NCBI GenBank assembly: GCA_015680685.1
Contig: MNCI01011499.1
Span: 29,380 to 93,379 of the forward strand
Source: Gnetum montanum
Lineage: Eukaryota > Streptophyta > Gnetopsida > Gnetales > Gnetaceae
Length of the DNA stretch: 64,000 nt
Direction of reading: 5' to 3'
The notes beneath the pieces were generated by a model. The model did no database searches, was not told the DNA's origin, and was given only the letters and a program-made list of their open reading frames with translations. The stretch's first letter is position 1. Every line of letters starts with the position of its first letter. Shown here in pieces: positions 1 to 11,679 of the stretch. The position numbers were made by a program, and so were the translations under genes.

Positions 1-1476
1 TAGTTGCCTAAACATTCTATCATCACTCCAGAGGATTTCTCAGGTACTTGTATTTCTTAGTTTCATATGTTGTATATATTATTACTTTTTGTTGTTTCAC
101 GCATGATCTTGGTCACAGTTATTAATTACTTATTATGATTTTTATAGCTTTGTAGCCTTACAATACTACTTCCACCTCCACATTCCACATGAAACCATGG
201 GTAGATACCCCTAATAAGATTTAGTTTATGTAGGGTGTGGCTGAAGACATAACGAACTAGTTGCAACAAATAGCTTTTAAAGTTAGTAATAGTTCTAACC
301 ATTTTATCTTTCTTGCTTACATGTTTTTGATTTTCACATGGTTTCTATGGTTATATAGNATTGCTTACATGTTTTTGATTTTCACATGGTTTCTATGGTT
401 ATATAGCTTTTGTCATGTTTTATTTTTAGTTATTTTGGTTGTGTCATTTACAGTACCTAAGCTAAAATGGGATCCTAACCAGGCCATAGAGATTGATGCA
501 TTACCCAGCCTACCTCCTAATGTGGTAAATGTTCCATGTAAGTTGTATGAGAGTACCATTGAATGTGCACTTTCATGTGCAAAATCTTTCTAAGAATGAA
601 AATGCTCTAATGAGTTCTTGTTGGAATGAGTTATGGCATTAGAGAGGGACACAAGATGCTGATCAAGAAGGTGAAGGATCTCAGGCATTACAAGGAGTTT
701 GTGGAAGTTCAAGTGGCTAGTAGGAACTCCTTGTACATCAATTAAATGACTTGAAAATAATATTGGAATGCTATTCTTGGCAAGGTTTCCCTTTCCAAAT
801 AGGTAGTGGAGCAAAAACTCTAAACGGACTTATTAAATTGCAAGGTTGATGAATGAAAGGATTATTACACTTGGGTCCTTAAGTGAGGTTGAGCACAAAA
901 GGATCATAAGAAAATATACAAAGTTAAGTGGGATGCCTACCTTAAATGATTGGAAGATGAATCTAATAAATAGTGCTAATTAAAGTTATTCATGAAGGGG
1001 ATCCATGCAAAGAAGACCTACAAGTTGTTTGTAGATAGCGTGGTTGTAGCTAACTCTTCTACTCATCAAATCACCACATCCTCAAGGAAGGTAACCACTA
1101 CCACATTCTCACATGAGCTACCTACATGGAGTGACATCAATGAGAATAATTTCCTTACTAGTGTTAATCTTAGAACATAAAATGGGCTAACATGACTAAA
1201 GATAATCTCCTCCACCATCTAGAGCTTGGTTTTCAAGATTTCCCCATGGAACATGCTACTCCAAAACCCTCTCAGGTTTTCTTATTTTAGTTTTGTTTTA
1301 ATCTATACTAGTTTAGTTTGTTTTAGCTTATTACTTATCTTTTTGGCTACTTAGTTTATTCTTTTTCGTTCCATATTTATGTTTTATATTTGTTATTGTA
1401 GGCCACAGATGATGCTAGTAACCATAGTGGTGATTATGTTGGAGATGCTCCTCCTCCTTCTCTAGTTGCATCTTAG
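1..1476 (+). pseudogene. Antisense multi-exon gene of element A (3' exons), product unknown
   Basis: Four consecutive exon-like blocks on the plus strand, opposite to the element's gag. They are 1-43 (donor CAG/gtactt), 148 to about 285 (acceptor tttatag; peptide MKPWVDTPNKI), 454-1275 (acceptor catttacag; peptides WDPNQAIEIDALPSLPP, ELPTWSDINENN and HLELGFQDFP ... PSQ before donor gttttc) and 1402-1476 (acceptor ttattgtag; 24 codons then TAG, proline-rich end APPPSLVAS). The same blocks, with the same intron positions, occur in elements B and C. Frameshifts and stops are present, for example after 593. A duplicated stretch around the N at 359 lies in an intron. I recognise no domain; the C-terminal exon is acidic and proline-rich. 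The gene's 5' exons lie outside the window. Confidence 0.72.
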
Positions 1477-1819
1477 ATGCATCTATTTTGATCATGATCA
1501 TGGTTATGTCATTTGTTATTGATACTGTGATGTTGACTTTATGATGTTGAGGCTAGTGTTATTCTTTTGATAATTGATTGATGGTTCATTATTATAGATC
1601 CTATTTAAACTATTGTGATATGATATTTTAATTATTATCTTTAAACCTATTTAATTTTGTTTATGGTTTCATAATATTCAATGTTTCAAATATGTCATGT
1701 GTTACATGTTTTCACTTAGACTATAGGCCTACATTGGTTATCTTACAGTGACATTAAACAATAAAAATGATAAAATTGGAAACGTGCTAAGGATGTAAAC
1801 TAAGTTGTAAGTAGGCTAT

Positions 1820-1960
1820 AGATGTTTGCTAGTTTTAGGTCATGGTGGGCTGTATAATATTTTCCAATTTAAGGCCATGGTGGGCTATGTGTTTTACCAG
1901 TTTAAGGCCATGGTGAGACATGCATTTTTCTAGTTTAAGGCCATGATAGATCATATGATT
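1820..1960. repeat. Short imperfect repeats, word TTTAAGGCCATGGTGGGC (element A)
   Basis: About four copies of a roughly 40-base unit centred on the self-complementary word GGCCATGG, separated by T-rich spacers. They lie between the 3' end of the antisense gene and the protease. Equivalent clusters occupy the same place in B (40190-40520), C (58250-58410) and, with fewer units, D (14395-14455). No coding function is apparent. Confidence 0.7.
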
Positions 1961-2439
1961 TTATGAAGAAAAACATTTTTTATCAATTTTATGTTTTAAA
2001 CATTTTTATGGATTTTTCTAGATTTTTAAGTTTTTATGAAATTTTTTGTATTCAAGGTTCTAAAAAGAAAAAGAAAAAGACCTTAAAAGAAAAAATGCAA
2101 ACAAGCATAAACTTTAGGATACATACAAATTGAAATTTAACATAAACTTAAAACAAAATGAAACAAAGTCAAACCAAAATGGTACATACATATAACATGG
2201 AAACTAGGCTAAAAGGCTATAAGTAGAGATGACCACATTGTTATAAGTGCATAGCACATGCAGATCAAGGATACACATCATTTGTATAGATTTTTCCCAA
2301 TCTTTGAGAGATTAGGAAGCATATATGATCTATTTTGCACTAACTTCTATTCTTTGTCTTCTTCACTAATACTGTTGAAGGAAAGCTCTCCCCATAGTGT
2401 ATCCATAGGTCCATCATTATGGGTTTTGGCCTCTTTTGC
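1961..2439. other. Non-coding spacer between repeat cluster and protease of element A
   Basis: AT-rich stretch with purine runs (aaaagaaaaagaaaaag near 2075) and A-rich sequence. Similar AT-rich DNA occupies the same place in C (58430-58660). I see no gene, splice signal or tRNA-like structure in it. The start of homology to the protease C-terminal extension lies around 2260-2440. Confidence 0.5.
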
Positions 2440-3061
2440 TCCATTTGGCTTTTCAAGTTTATGGCTAGTAGTAGGGGTTTCCTCATGAAACTCCACTTTA
2501 GACCCCTATTCTACATCAATGTTGTTGACTAATAGAGGGACCACACTATTGCCATGAATAATTATTTCACCTCCCTCGTAAGATAGGTGAATTTCATGGT
2601 GGATGGGTGAAGACACAGCTTATAATTGAGCTAGCCAAGGCCTTTCCAAGATAAGGTTGAATCCTTGTATTTCCTCTACCATCTAGAAGTTTGCCATTGT
2701 GGGGAATTATTCCCCTACCACAAAGTCTCAAGAAATAGATTCCTTGATAGCAACCTAAAATTCATTTAAGGATTTAATGGAAAAAATCAACAAGTGTTTC
2801 ATAGGCTTTGTTAGGCCAAAATGCTGAATGATGGTATAGGGTATGATTTTTTTTGGGGCACCATCATCAACATGCATCCTATGCACTTTATATTGTGCTA
2901 CTCTTATTGTTAGAAAGAAGGGATCCTTGGTTACCTCACTGTATTAGGGATTGATTTTGATTGTACTATCATGAAATGCTACAAATGTTGACTTCATTTC
3001 TCCCTTAGGTGAAGATGGTGCCATCACTACATGGATGGATTCTTTACTGGTGAGTGAGGAT
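2440..3061 (-). pseudogene. Retroviral-type aspartic protease of element A (broken)
   Basis: Minus-strand translation gives, in order, ESIHVVMAPSSPKGEMKS, an active-site region HRMHVDDGA, the flap-side FNLILERPWLAQL and SSPIHHEIHLSYEGGEIII. This matches the better preserved protease of element D (14643-15686) throughout. The fold matures Gag-Pol in LTR elements; the D-x-G-A triad supplies the catalytic aspartate. Several stops interrupt it, including one where D has the glutamine of REQFPT. The segment is cut at 3061 by the solo LTR. A C-terminal tail continues to about 2260. Not functional. Confidence 0.78.
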
Positions 3062-4250
3062 TGTTGAACTTAGGAGGAGCAGATGAATAAGTTTCCAAAA
3101 AAAAAAAGCAAAAACTTCAGCACAAAGCACATATAATTTTAACATGATTTCCCAACTTGAATAGTCCACACTTAGAGGGTAGTTCACTTGCATACATCTA
3201 GAATTTATTTATCTCAAAATGTGATTTGAAGGGTACCACTCCCTATATAGCTCTAAGCTCTACTTTGAAGTGATTCATCACCATGAATCCACTCAACCCT
3301 ACAAAGTTCCAACAAGCTTAAAATGTGGTTTCTAGGGTCCCATAACCTTTACAACTTGAGCTCTACTCCAAAGTTTTTTGGGGCTACATCAACGCTCAAT
3401 CCCATAGGATCCCAACAAGCTTAAGGATAGTGCATTCTTGCAAGAAGCACATTAACCCCAATGGGGCAACTAGAAAGAGAAAAAAAATTACAAGGAAAGA
3501 ATGCAACTAACTTTCTAGTACTTGTAATTTGAGGTACAAAATAGTTTGATCACTTACAATAGTAGATAGTACAATGAAGTACAAAAAACAATAAAACAAA
3601 CTACACAATGGTTGCTGGATGTTGACACTTGCTTGTATACCAAAACTTGATTATTCCCCAAAAGAATGAATTCTTCTTATATTCTTAAACTCGTCAAAAT
3701 TTTCTCAAAATTTGTACAACGGTTATCTAATGGCTAGTGGAGATGTCTACTTCAAGATTGGGACATCTTACTACAAAAGACTTCAATTCTAGGAAGAAGT
3801 CTCTATGGAAGATGAGATGTCTCTTAGGAGACATCTACATGTAGAAATCTCCTTTTGAGAGTAGACGTTTACTATTTTTGAAAGACTTCTTCTCCTAAGA
3901 GTAGATTTCAACTATTTATGCAAAACATCTTCTCTAGGTCTTCTCCACTTTAGCGAAGAAGTCTACTTCTTCTGGGAGATATCTTCTTAACCTTTGAACC
4001 TTTCTTTCCAAGGCTCCTTTTTGTTTATGTGGCTTCTTTCCAATCATTAAAACTTCTTCATTTTTCTGAAGTCTTCATCTTTGCCCCAACTTCATGAAGT
4101 TCTTATCCAAGCTTCCTTGAGACCTTGGATCACTATAAAATCTCCTTGTATCTTTCATTCCTTGAGTCATTAGTTGTACCTACAAAACATCACATCTTCA
4201 ACATTCTATATCCATTTTTCTTAAGGTTTTGAAATACCAAAATTTCAACA
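3062..4250. mobile_element. Solo LTR of a Ty1/copia element inserted in element A
   Basis: A 1189-base block with perfect 7-base inverted ends, TGTTGAA at 3062 and TTCAACA at 4250, separates the protease of A from its gag, which are adjacent in C. The block is similar along its length to the LTR at 22047-23283, which sits next to an initiator-Met primer site; hence the Copia assignment. It contains repeated purine-rich words around 3760-3960 (gagacatct, agaagtct). A clean 5-bp target duplication is not seen (AGGAT against TTGGG), so a flank has changed or the borders are off by a few bases. No internal region is present, consistent with LTR-LTR recombination. Confidence 0.75.
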
Positions 4251-6952
4251 TTGGGGATGTCCTCACTAATAAGAATGAACATCAACATCTTGACTAGTGC
4301 ATCACAATGTGTGATGGAAGTCATGATAAGGTCATATAGGCTAAGAGTTATATTCTTTTGCTTTAATGATTATTGGACCTATTCCATCACATTGAGGAAG
4401 TCCTTGTTATTGGTTGTGGACTTTTTGTTCTTATTTTTCTTAAATTCCTCCATGCATCCCAAAACTTTTAACTTCATATTTTGGCTATGGTGACTTAGCC
4501 ACTTTCCCCTTCCCTTGGGGCTTAGTTGTTTCTATGGTTTATTGGTTGAAGCAACCTGGGTGGTAAAGGTTATGAAAATGAATGAGATGGGTGTGGGCTT
4601 TGGTGGGCTCACTTCGTTCCATGACTTGGATTGCTTATTTTCCATATTTTTTAGCTTCTGCATAGGCTTCTTTCATTTTTTGGTTGATGACTTCTTGTTA
4701 TCATGAGTCAGTTGGAAGAAAGAAGTCATTGCATTAGCTGCCACAAGGGGTCATTGTTTGGTTGTACAAGTGGATTCAGTGGAAATGGTAGGGGGCACTC
4801 TAATTAAAAGAGGCTCTTTGTGGGACATTTATGATAGTATCCTTACAACAAATGGGATCCTTAAACTAGTGCATGTTGAAGGGCCCCTTTTGTTGCAAGG
4901 ATGTATCCAAATCACAAATGATGCCCTCACAGGCCTTAGGTCATTCTTGACATTGAATACCACTATGGTATATGGACTATTTTTGGCATTCAATGGGTCA
5001 GTATAGATGTGCATTGATTGATTCTAAGGCCTAACTGGGTTAGAGGCATTAAGTACTAATTCACCCTTGTCTATCATCTTTTGTAGATCATCTTTTACCA
5101 CATTGCAAAAGTTAGTATCATTACCTAGTAGCTGAAGATAGTTAACAAAGTGATCAATTTTAAAATATATAGGCACTAGAGGGTCATCTTTGCTTGCACA
5201 AGTGGGATCTTTGGCTATCGCATATAAAAGCATTTTTTATCATTTATGTACATTATATCCTTCCACTCTTTAATAGTTGATCGATGAGTTTTGATGCCCT
5301 TAATGGTAACCTAGTATACTTTGACTAATCCTTACATTCAAAGTTAGGCCTAAGGATAGTTGATGTAGAGGCCCTAGATGTTGAAGGTTGGTTATTGTTA
5401 GTAGGGACCTTGGGTTGGTTTGTTGGCTCATGGATGATCTTCTTTCTCTTCTTTTCCATAGTGGCCACCACTACATTGTTTTGGCTTCCCCTCTCCTTAT
5501 CCTTTCATGTAGGTTCGTTCCTACACACCACATAGATGAGGTCATGGCTAGCTTCTATGGTAGCCTTCATGTTCTAAGATTGAGAGAAGGCTTGACTAAA
5601 TGACCATGGATCTAAGTAATATAGTTTTAACTTGATAAAGCCATTAACCATTTCATTGAATATAGCTAGAAGGTGAGCTTCAATTATTGGTTCCGAAATC
5701 TCATAGAGAAAAGCATTTCATAGTTGTATGAACTTTTGCATCAGCTCAAGGAGTCCTTGCTTGACCTTCATTAGTTATTCAAGCATTGTGTTAGGTTTTA
5801 TGTTGTACATGAAATGGTTAACAAAATATGAAATCAGGTCTTCTAGTGGGGATATGAATCCTCTTGATAAGGTACAATACTAGTCTAAGGCTTTGTTGAT
5901 AAGAGACATAGCAAAAATTTGCAGTATCATGTGTGGCCAGGCTTGCAGTAATAAGAACTTAGAGCAAACATTTATAAGGTGTGAATCGGGGTCATCTTCA
6001 TCATTGTACTTGGTAAATTATGGGATGGGGACACCTGGGCGAATAGTTAGATGTGGGACTGCAAGACTGATGCAATCATCATGATAGAAGTCCATTATTT
6101 TGATGATCTAGAATGTGGAAGCCTTGACCCTTGGTAATTCTTTTATTAGGTCTTGGATCATTTGGGAAGCTTGATCCAATCCTTGGGATGCACCCATGGG
6201 TTTTGGGGGTGAAAAAAGATTGAGATGTAAGCTGGGAGAAATGTGGCCTCATGATTGATTATGGCATAGATGGGAGAGGTTGGGCCACCATTTTTGTAGG
6301 TGAGTTGAATAGAAAAAAAGAGGTTTGTGAGTATCTAGGGCACAAAGGAGACAAAATGGGTATGTGATCCTTGGGTCACTTGATGTCTAACTATGCATCA
6401 CATCTATTTGAAAAAGGGATTAGTACTAGTCACAACCAATGATGATCACCACACAAACCATGGTTATGTGGAAAAAGGCATGAAAAAGGAGAAGGTTATG
6501 GCTTGTGGCACCAATTGTGTTTGGTGTGTTGCTATAATGGACATTGGTCCAAACATGGTCAGATAAGGGGGAAGGTGAGGATTGATGGATCTGTCTTGTG
6601 AAAGAGTCAAGGGGGGTTGAGGTAAGCATTGTGGCTTTGGAGGTAGATTATTGAAAAATCCTTCCTCCCCCATGAGATTCTCATGTTTGAACTTAGGCCC
6701 AAACTCATCCTCTTCTTCTTGCTTCTCATCTAAGCTAGCCTTCCTATCCTCTTCATCCATCTCAATTAACTGATAATGGATGCATACATAGGATTTAGTT
6801 AAAGGCATTTTATCATGTGGGGAAGTTATTTTTTTCTTGCCATCATAATGGATAAGTTCATACTCCCTTTTGGCTTCTACTTCCATTCTTGGAATTAACA
6901 TGCCAACATGAATTCTTATGCAAACAAAGTTGTATTGATCTTCATTTATCAT
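4251..6952 (-). pseudogene. Gag of element A (Tat/Ogre-like, fragmented)
   Basis: Read leftward from about 6952: an N-terminal module beginning MINEDQYNFVCIRIHVGM, followed by an acidic stretch (MDEEDRKASLDEKQEEEDEF), a proline/glutamine region, the retrotransposon gag core, a degenerate zinc-knuckle-like segment (NDTNFCNVVKDDLQKMIDKG near 5090-5150), then SFVIWIHP and PFVVRILS, relics of the PFVIKVPP repeat seen in D. Gag forms the capsid that packages element RNA. The same modules occur in the same order in C (62165-59480) and D. Many frameshifts; the longest open piece is 162 codons (6464-6952). Confidence 0.75.
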
Positions 6953-7653
6953 TGAAAACTCTAGGATTCACCCTTTAAGCTTGAGTGACTTCCTACACTT
7001 AGCTACATTGAGGCACTTGGAATCATAAACTCTTATGGCCTATTAGCTAAATATGGTGTCAATGAAGTTAAATAGCAAAATGGTTGGCTAGCTAAATGAC
7101 ATTATTAAAGAGATTGATTTAACATTTTTAAAATTTTTAGTAAAAATTCTAGTCAATGGGATTATCCAAAAGTGTAGTTTAATATAAATAGAAAGGTATT
7201 AAGGAAAACTATTATGTTAAAATATTGTGTAGTAGATAAGGTCTGAGATGGTAGAACTAACTATGCTAGCCCTTCTAGCAGGGTCTACATTGGAGGTTGG
7301 CATAGTAGACCACTAGGACTTCTAAGAAACTACATTGAGTGATGAGAGTGTCTACATTGGGTTTTTTCACCAAATTTCATAGGAAATACATTTGGATTTT
7401 TTATCAGAAATGGATTTTTGGTTTTGAATTTTCAAGGTTAGCTATGTTGGTTTCAAGAAATCCAGCACCTACTATGAAATTATAGTAGAAATCCAACTCA
7501 CTTACCATAACTACACTAAGTATTTAGGTGGGGATTTGGGCAATAACATTTTCTTTGATGGAATATGTTTATAGGTTTTGAAATTAAAAATGTAAAAGAC
7601 TTGATGTTTAGAAAAGAATGGAAAAAGGTTTTTGGACTAAGAATTTGTTTGAA
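6953..7653 (-). other. 5' leader of element A
   Basis: Region between the primer site and the gag start. It holds no convincing ORF. Words such as gtctacattgg and catagtagaccac recur around 7260-7350, resembling the short repeated words found in the LTRs and leaders of B and D. The stretch corresponds to 62166-62985 in element C. Confidence 0.5.
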
Positions 7654-7672
7654 GGCCCTTCCTTTAGTGCTA
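7654..7672 (-). other. Primer binding site of element A
   Basis: The minus strand reads TAGCACTAAAGGAAGGGCC, six bases inside the 5' LTR. It is a decayed version of the TGGCRCTAGAAGGAGGGC site found at the same spot in B, C and D. The priming tRNA is not assigned; it is clearly not initiator Met. Confidence 0.7.
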
Positions 7673-7678
7673 GAAAAT

Positions 7679-9095
7679 TATTGGACCTAGAAAATTCAGT
7701 TGCTAGAATGGACACTAAAAAATCCTATGTCCTAGAATAGTTTTAGCCTAGAATCCCAAGGGCCTCCTAAAGATGAGATTTAAGGCACCTTAAATGGTCT
7801 ACCTGATCACCTAGGGACTTACAAAAATATAAATGGAAACATAAACAATGGTGGAAATGGAAATAAAATTATAGATATGAAATGAAAATAAACACAAAAA
7901 TTAAAACTTGAACTTAAATCTACATAAGAATGAATTGTAAATTTATTGAAATAGAAAATGCATAAAGTATAGGATTCAAGAGATACAAATTTGTATGTTG
8001 AGTGCATAAGAATTTTGCTTGGATGGAGCTTGAAGTTCATTGAAGCTAGCAAGCTATGTTCTATGTCAAACTCCATGATTTAGATTCTTCCCAACCCTAG
8101 TTTTCAACAACTTCCTAATAGTTTTTACTAAAATTTACAAATTTGGTCACAAATGGTATTTCATCCTTGATGTAATGATATCACGTTGAGAGTCTCTAAT
8201 GCCCAATGTAGATATCAATTTTCTCTCAAAGGTATTTCAAGGTTACAATAGGCTCTTGGTTGTAAAAATATAGAAAATTGTTGTTGCTCAAAATAAGCTA
8301 CAACCCAACTATAGTGTTTACATTTGGTTTTTATAGGCTATGGAATTACTATTTTTAGGCTTTATACATCAATATCATGCTTATTGATAGATTGAGGTTT
8401 ATTTGCAAGTTGTAATGGTTACAATTCTTAGTGTAGTTAACCATTTATTAGTGTAGGTGATCATTTATAATAAGTTCTAACACACTATAGACACCAAAGC
8501 CCATAAAAATACTATGAATAGTAAACTGAATTTTGTGACTACATTGGCACCATCTCAACTATGTTGACCATGGTGGACTATGCTAAGGTTGTTAAAAACT
8601 ACTAGTGAACATAATGTCTACACTAGTCATGCTACAATTGCTAAAAACCTGGGGTGACTATGCTGGCCATGGTTTGGAAAATGAAAAATCCCAACAATTC
8701 CAACACTAGATATGTGCATCTATGTTGGGTTTTAATGGTGACTACACTAGATTTTGGCTGGAAATGAAAATCCAATGCCATCTATACTAGGGTAGATGGT
8801 TCTAGGGTAGTTGAGGCTATACCTCTACAAAAACCCATGAAAATGCTAAATTAGGCATTTCCCAAGGAATTTTAAACCTTTCCAAGCCAAAATATAAATA
8901 TGAGGTGGCTTTTTCCACTTGTGAAATGAGGAAATGAGGAAATGACAACTTCTAAGGCATTTTCAGCCCCAAAAAGTTAAAGTATGCAAGATAGCAGCTC
9001 ATGGACTACAAATCTTACATTGACAATAAAATCTTGCCTCAATTTAAAATATGAAAGTTACATTGTGAAACATGAATTTTATTCATGGTATTTCA
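7679..9095 (-). repeat. 5' LTR of element A (1417 bp)
   Basis: Starts just beyond the primer site and ends with tttCA at 9094-9095, the reverse complement of the TGAAA start shared by this family. It aligns with the LTRs of element C (28012-29462 and 63011-64000) over most of its length, including the words tagaatagttttaacc, atcacc-aaggact, and a stretch on temporary TAGTAAA/CCATGG words. Divergence between A and C is substantial. Downstream flank is tatat. The partner LTR is outside the window. Confidence 0.75.
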
Positions 9096-10808
9096 TATAT
9101 ATATAGAAAAATATAATCCATCAATAAAATATATAAATTTACCTTTCTTGACATCTTGATTCTAATGAAATATCAACTAAATATTCTACTCTCTCCATAT
9201 TTTTGGAGAGCATCCAAAAAGAGGTAGGAAAAATGATAAGGATCAATCATAATTCTTCATAAATTTTCATCGTAGTTGTGTAACATCATATGAAAATCCC
9301 ATAGAAATACAAACTTTTATCTAGGGAAGAAAACATGATGAATATTAGTTAAGGAGTACACATCCTTAAGTATTGAATTCATAGGTTGAGGATGAAAAAT
9401 CACATTTCATTAAGAGTTACCCTTTATCTATGCATAAAAAAAGTTCAAATTAATGAGACATAACTAATCCAAACACAACTTAGCCAAGAATTTTAATTGA
9501 TGTCCAAGAGCATTTAAAACCAAATATCAAAGTCCAAATTTTGACCCTTCTAGGGCAAGTAAACTATCTCTAAACTAATAAACCATTAGTAGCAAATAAC
9601 TAATATCTTTTGATTCTATAATCATATGGTATTCTCCTTATTTTTAAATATCAACAAAAGGATAAGGCATAGAAATTCTATAATGACAAGAGTATATACA
9701 TGAACATCCAACAAGAAAGAGTAAAGCAATACAACTTCTCATGCTAAATCACTCAAAAACAACATATCCTTAACAAGATGTTCATAAATCAATTTGTATA
9801 TAGGCATGTCAATTTTAAATACCATCTCCAATAAATAAATTACAAGGTGAAATATCCAAAATATATCTTACTAAAAATTAACTCATACTTTTACCTTGGA
9901 TACCATACTATAAAAAGAATAGTCCTCTTCATTCTCATTTTTAGCTATGGGTGTTGAAGTGGAAAGTCTTGTTTCTTGAGTATCTTTTGGTAAGAGTCTC
10001 AAAAGACTCCTCCCACATGGGTGGCCTATAGATGATAACTGTTAATGAGGTATAGGCTTCCCCTGCATCTGTGCTTATATTTCTTTCTAGTTTCTTTAAT
10101 CATAATGCATCTATTATAGAGAGATTGATATTCTCGTCTTAAACCTTTTAGGATTTCCATGCTAAATAGAAATTCTAAGATCAAGTATGGAGACTAAGGT
10201 CTCCCATTAATTATGTAAACAAACTTCCTCCTAGATACTCATCAATGAATTCCCTTTTTTTTAAAAAAATGAATTATGTTATTTAGACATTGATGATACA
10301 GTAGCAACTACAGTCTTCAACTACAATAGCATCCATTGCTTGAATGTCAATTCATCGGTTACTTTGCCCATCTATCTCCTAAGACATCTTTTGTCAAGAG
10401 GAGATGTCTCAAATGTAGTTGAGACACCTAACTATTAGAGTACACATCTATCTTGCTAGGGCCAAGAATAAATATGCTCATTTTATGGTTTGGACCCTTT
10501 GGACACCTTCAAAAAAGTCTCCATATCCCCCAAAACCTCCTAGATTTGTCAAAATAAGTCCAAAACACTCCCAAAAATGGAAAAATACCTTGAAACCATC
10601 AAAACTCATCACAAGGAAACATACATAAACATCATGCATACACTGAGAATTACACAAGGGACTAGGTGAGGTCTCCATAAATCTAGAGTGGCATATCAAG
10701 ATCAAGTTTGGAGACTTTTAAAAGAAAGACCTTTCATTAGTAGCATCGTATGATAAAGATAGCAAATAATTAATATGTTCAAGGAATCTCTTTTGAAACG
10801 TTTCCTTT
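9096..10808. other. Unassigned AT-rich DNA, old host of elements A and D
   Basis: Before element D inserted, this stretch was continuous with 20414 onwards. Open frames here are short and have no recognisable motif. A word group around gatcaagt-tggagac occurs twice (about 10178 and 10700), and a short inverted pair agacatct/agatgtct lies near 10385-10410. It could be internal or LTR sequence of the Copia element whose gag lies at 20850-22000, but I find no protease, integrase or RT motif to prove it. Confidence 0.4.
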
Positions 10809-11499
10809 TGTACTGTCCGAAATCGTTGGTCTTCGGCTGGAAGGGAACAGAGGCCGTGGGATCACAGGATGCACACAGAAGACCCTACCTTCGCCTAAGG
10901 ACGAGCTAGAATGAACGAAGGTAGAGTACCTTGGGTGGTCTGCACGTGGATCAAACAAGGATTTCCCCAAGTGTATATCGATATATTGTACACCAGGTTA
11001 TATGTAAATAGCGTAACTTATGCGAAACCGAACGTAAATGTACAAGAATGTAAACAATATGCATACAAGAATAAACGATAAAACTGTAACAAATCTTAGA
11101 AAAAATGTGGCGATGTCATTGCATAATGGAAGTTACAATGCACCAGTCTTAATGCAGTTGTGGATGTGACACAAGGTGGACAAAGAGCCCCGGTGAATGC
11201 AAGGGTTTGATAGCGTGCTGGTTCGGACTGCAGACACAGCGTAGAGGCTGTATGTTCAGCGTGCAAGCTTGGGGTCTAGCGTATAGGATGCAGGGTTCTC
11301 AATTTGCTTATTTTGGTCTGCCCTAATTTTTGCCAAGATGCTTCCAATTTTTCCAACCCCGATCTGATCAAAAATCGGAGTTTTTATACGGGTTTTGATG
11401 TTAGACTCGGGTCTGAAAGGGGATGAGTGGCTGTAAGGTGAGAAAAATTCAGATCGGGAGACAGGTGGTGCGTTGACCGAGTGCAGGATATGTTAGAAC

Positions 11500-11640
11500 T
11501 GGACAGCATATAGCATGCCAGTGTAGAGGATGCCAGCATAGAGGATGCCAGCGTACAGGATGCCAGCATAGAGGATCCCAGCATAGAGGATGCTAGTGTA
11601 CAGGATCAGCGTAGAGGATGCCAGCGTAGAGGAAAAATGT
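11500..11640. repeat. Short tandem repeats in D 3' LTR, about 15-17 bp unit
   Basis: Roughly eight head-to-tail copies of a unit like ATGCCAGCRTAGAGG, with AGCGTA/AGCATA variants. The equivalent block in the other LTR is at 19340-19430 with fewer and more diverged copies. The core word AGCGTA is also frequent elsewhere in this element's LTRs and leader. Confidence 0.8.
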
Positions 11641-11679
11641 ACCCAGCGTATAGGCATGAAAATGCTTCATTTTAAGGTC

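Larger units (their letters stand above)
1..9095 (-). mobile_element. Element A: Tat/Ogre-like Ty3/gypsy retrotransposon, truncated by window edge
   Basis: Minus-strand LTR element read from right to left: 5' LTR 7679-9095, primer site 7654-7672, leader, gag 6952-4251, protease 3061-2440, a short repeat cluster, then an antisense multi-exon gene at 1-1476. RT, integrase and the 3' LTR would lie left of position 1. The order matches elements B and C, and sequence similarity to C runs through every part. It is interrupted between gag and protease by a Copia-type solo LTR (3062-4250). All frames are broken, so the copy is not functional. Assignment to Tat/Ogre rests on the protease and gag motifs, and on RT and dual RNase H seen only in related element B. 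Confidence 0.85.

Noticed and set aside
10150-10800. Tandem duplication around gatcaagt-tggagac (10178 and 10700)
   Set aside because: Similarity covers only a few short words over about 100 bases; too weak to call without an alignment.
11500-11640. CRISPR-like regularly spaced short repeats
   Set aside because: Units are contiguous with no unique spacers, lie inside a plant LTR and occur in both LTRs of element D.
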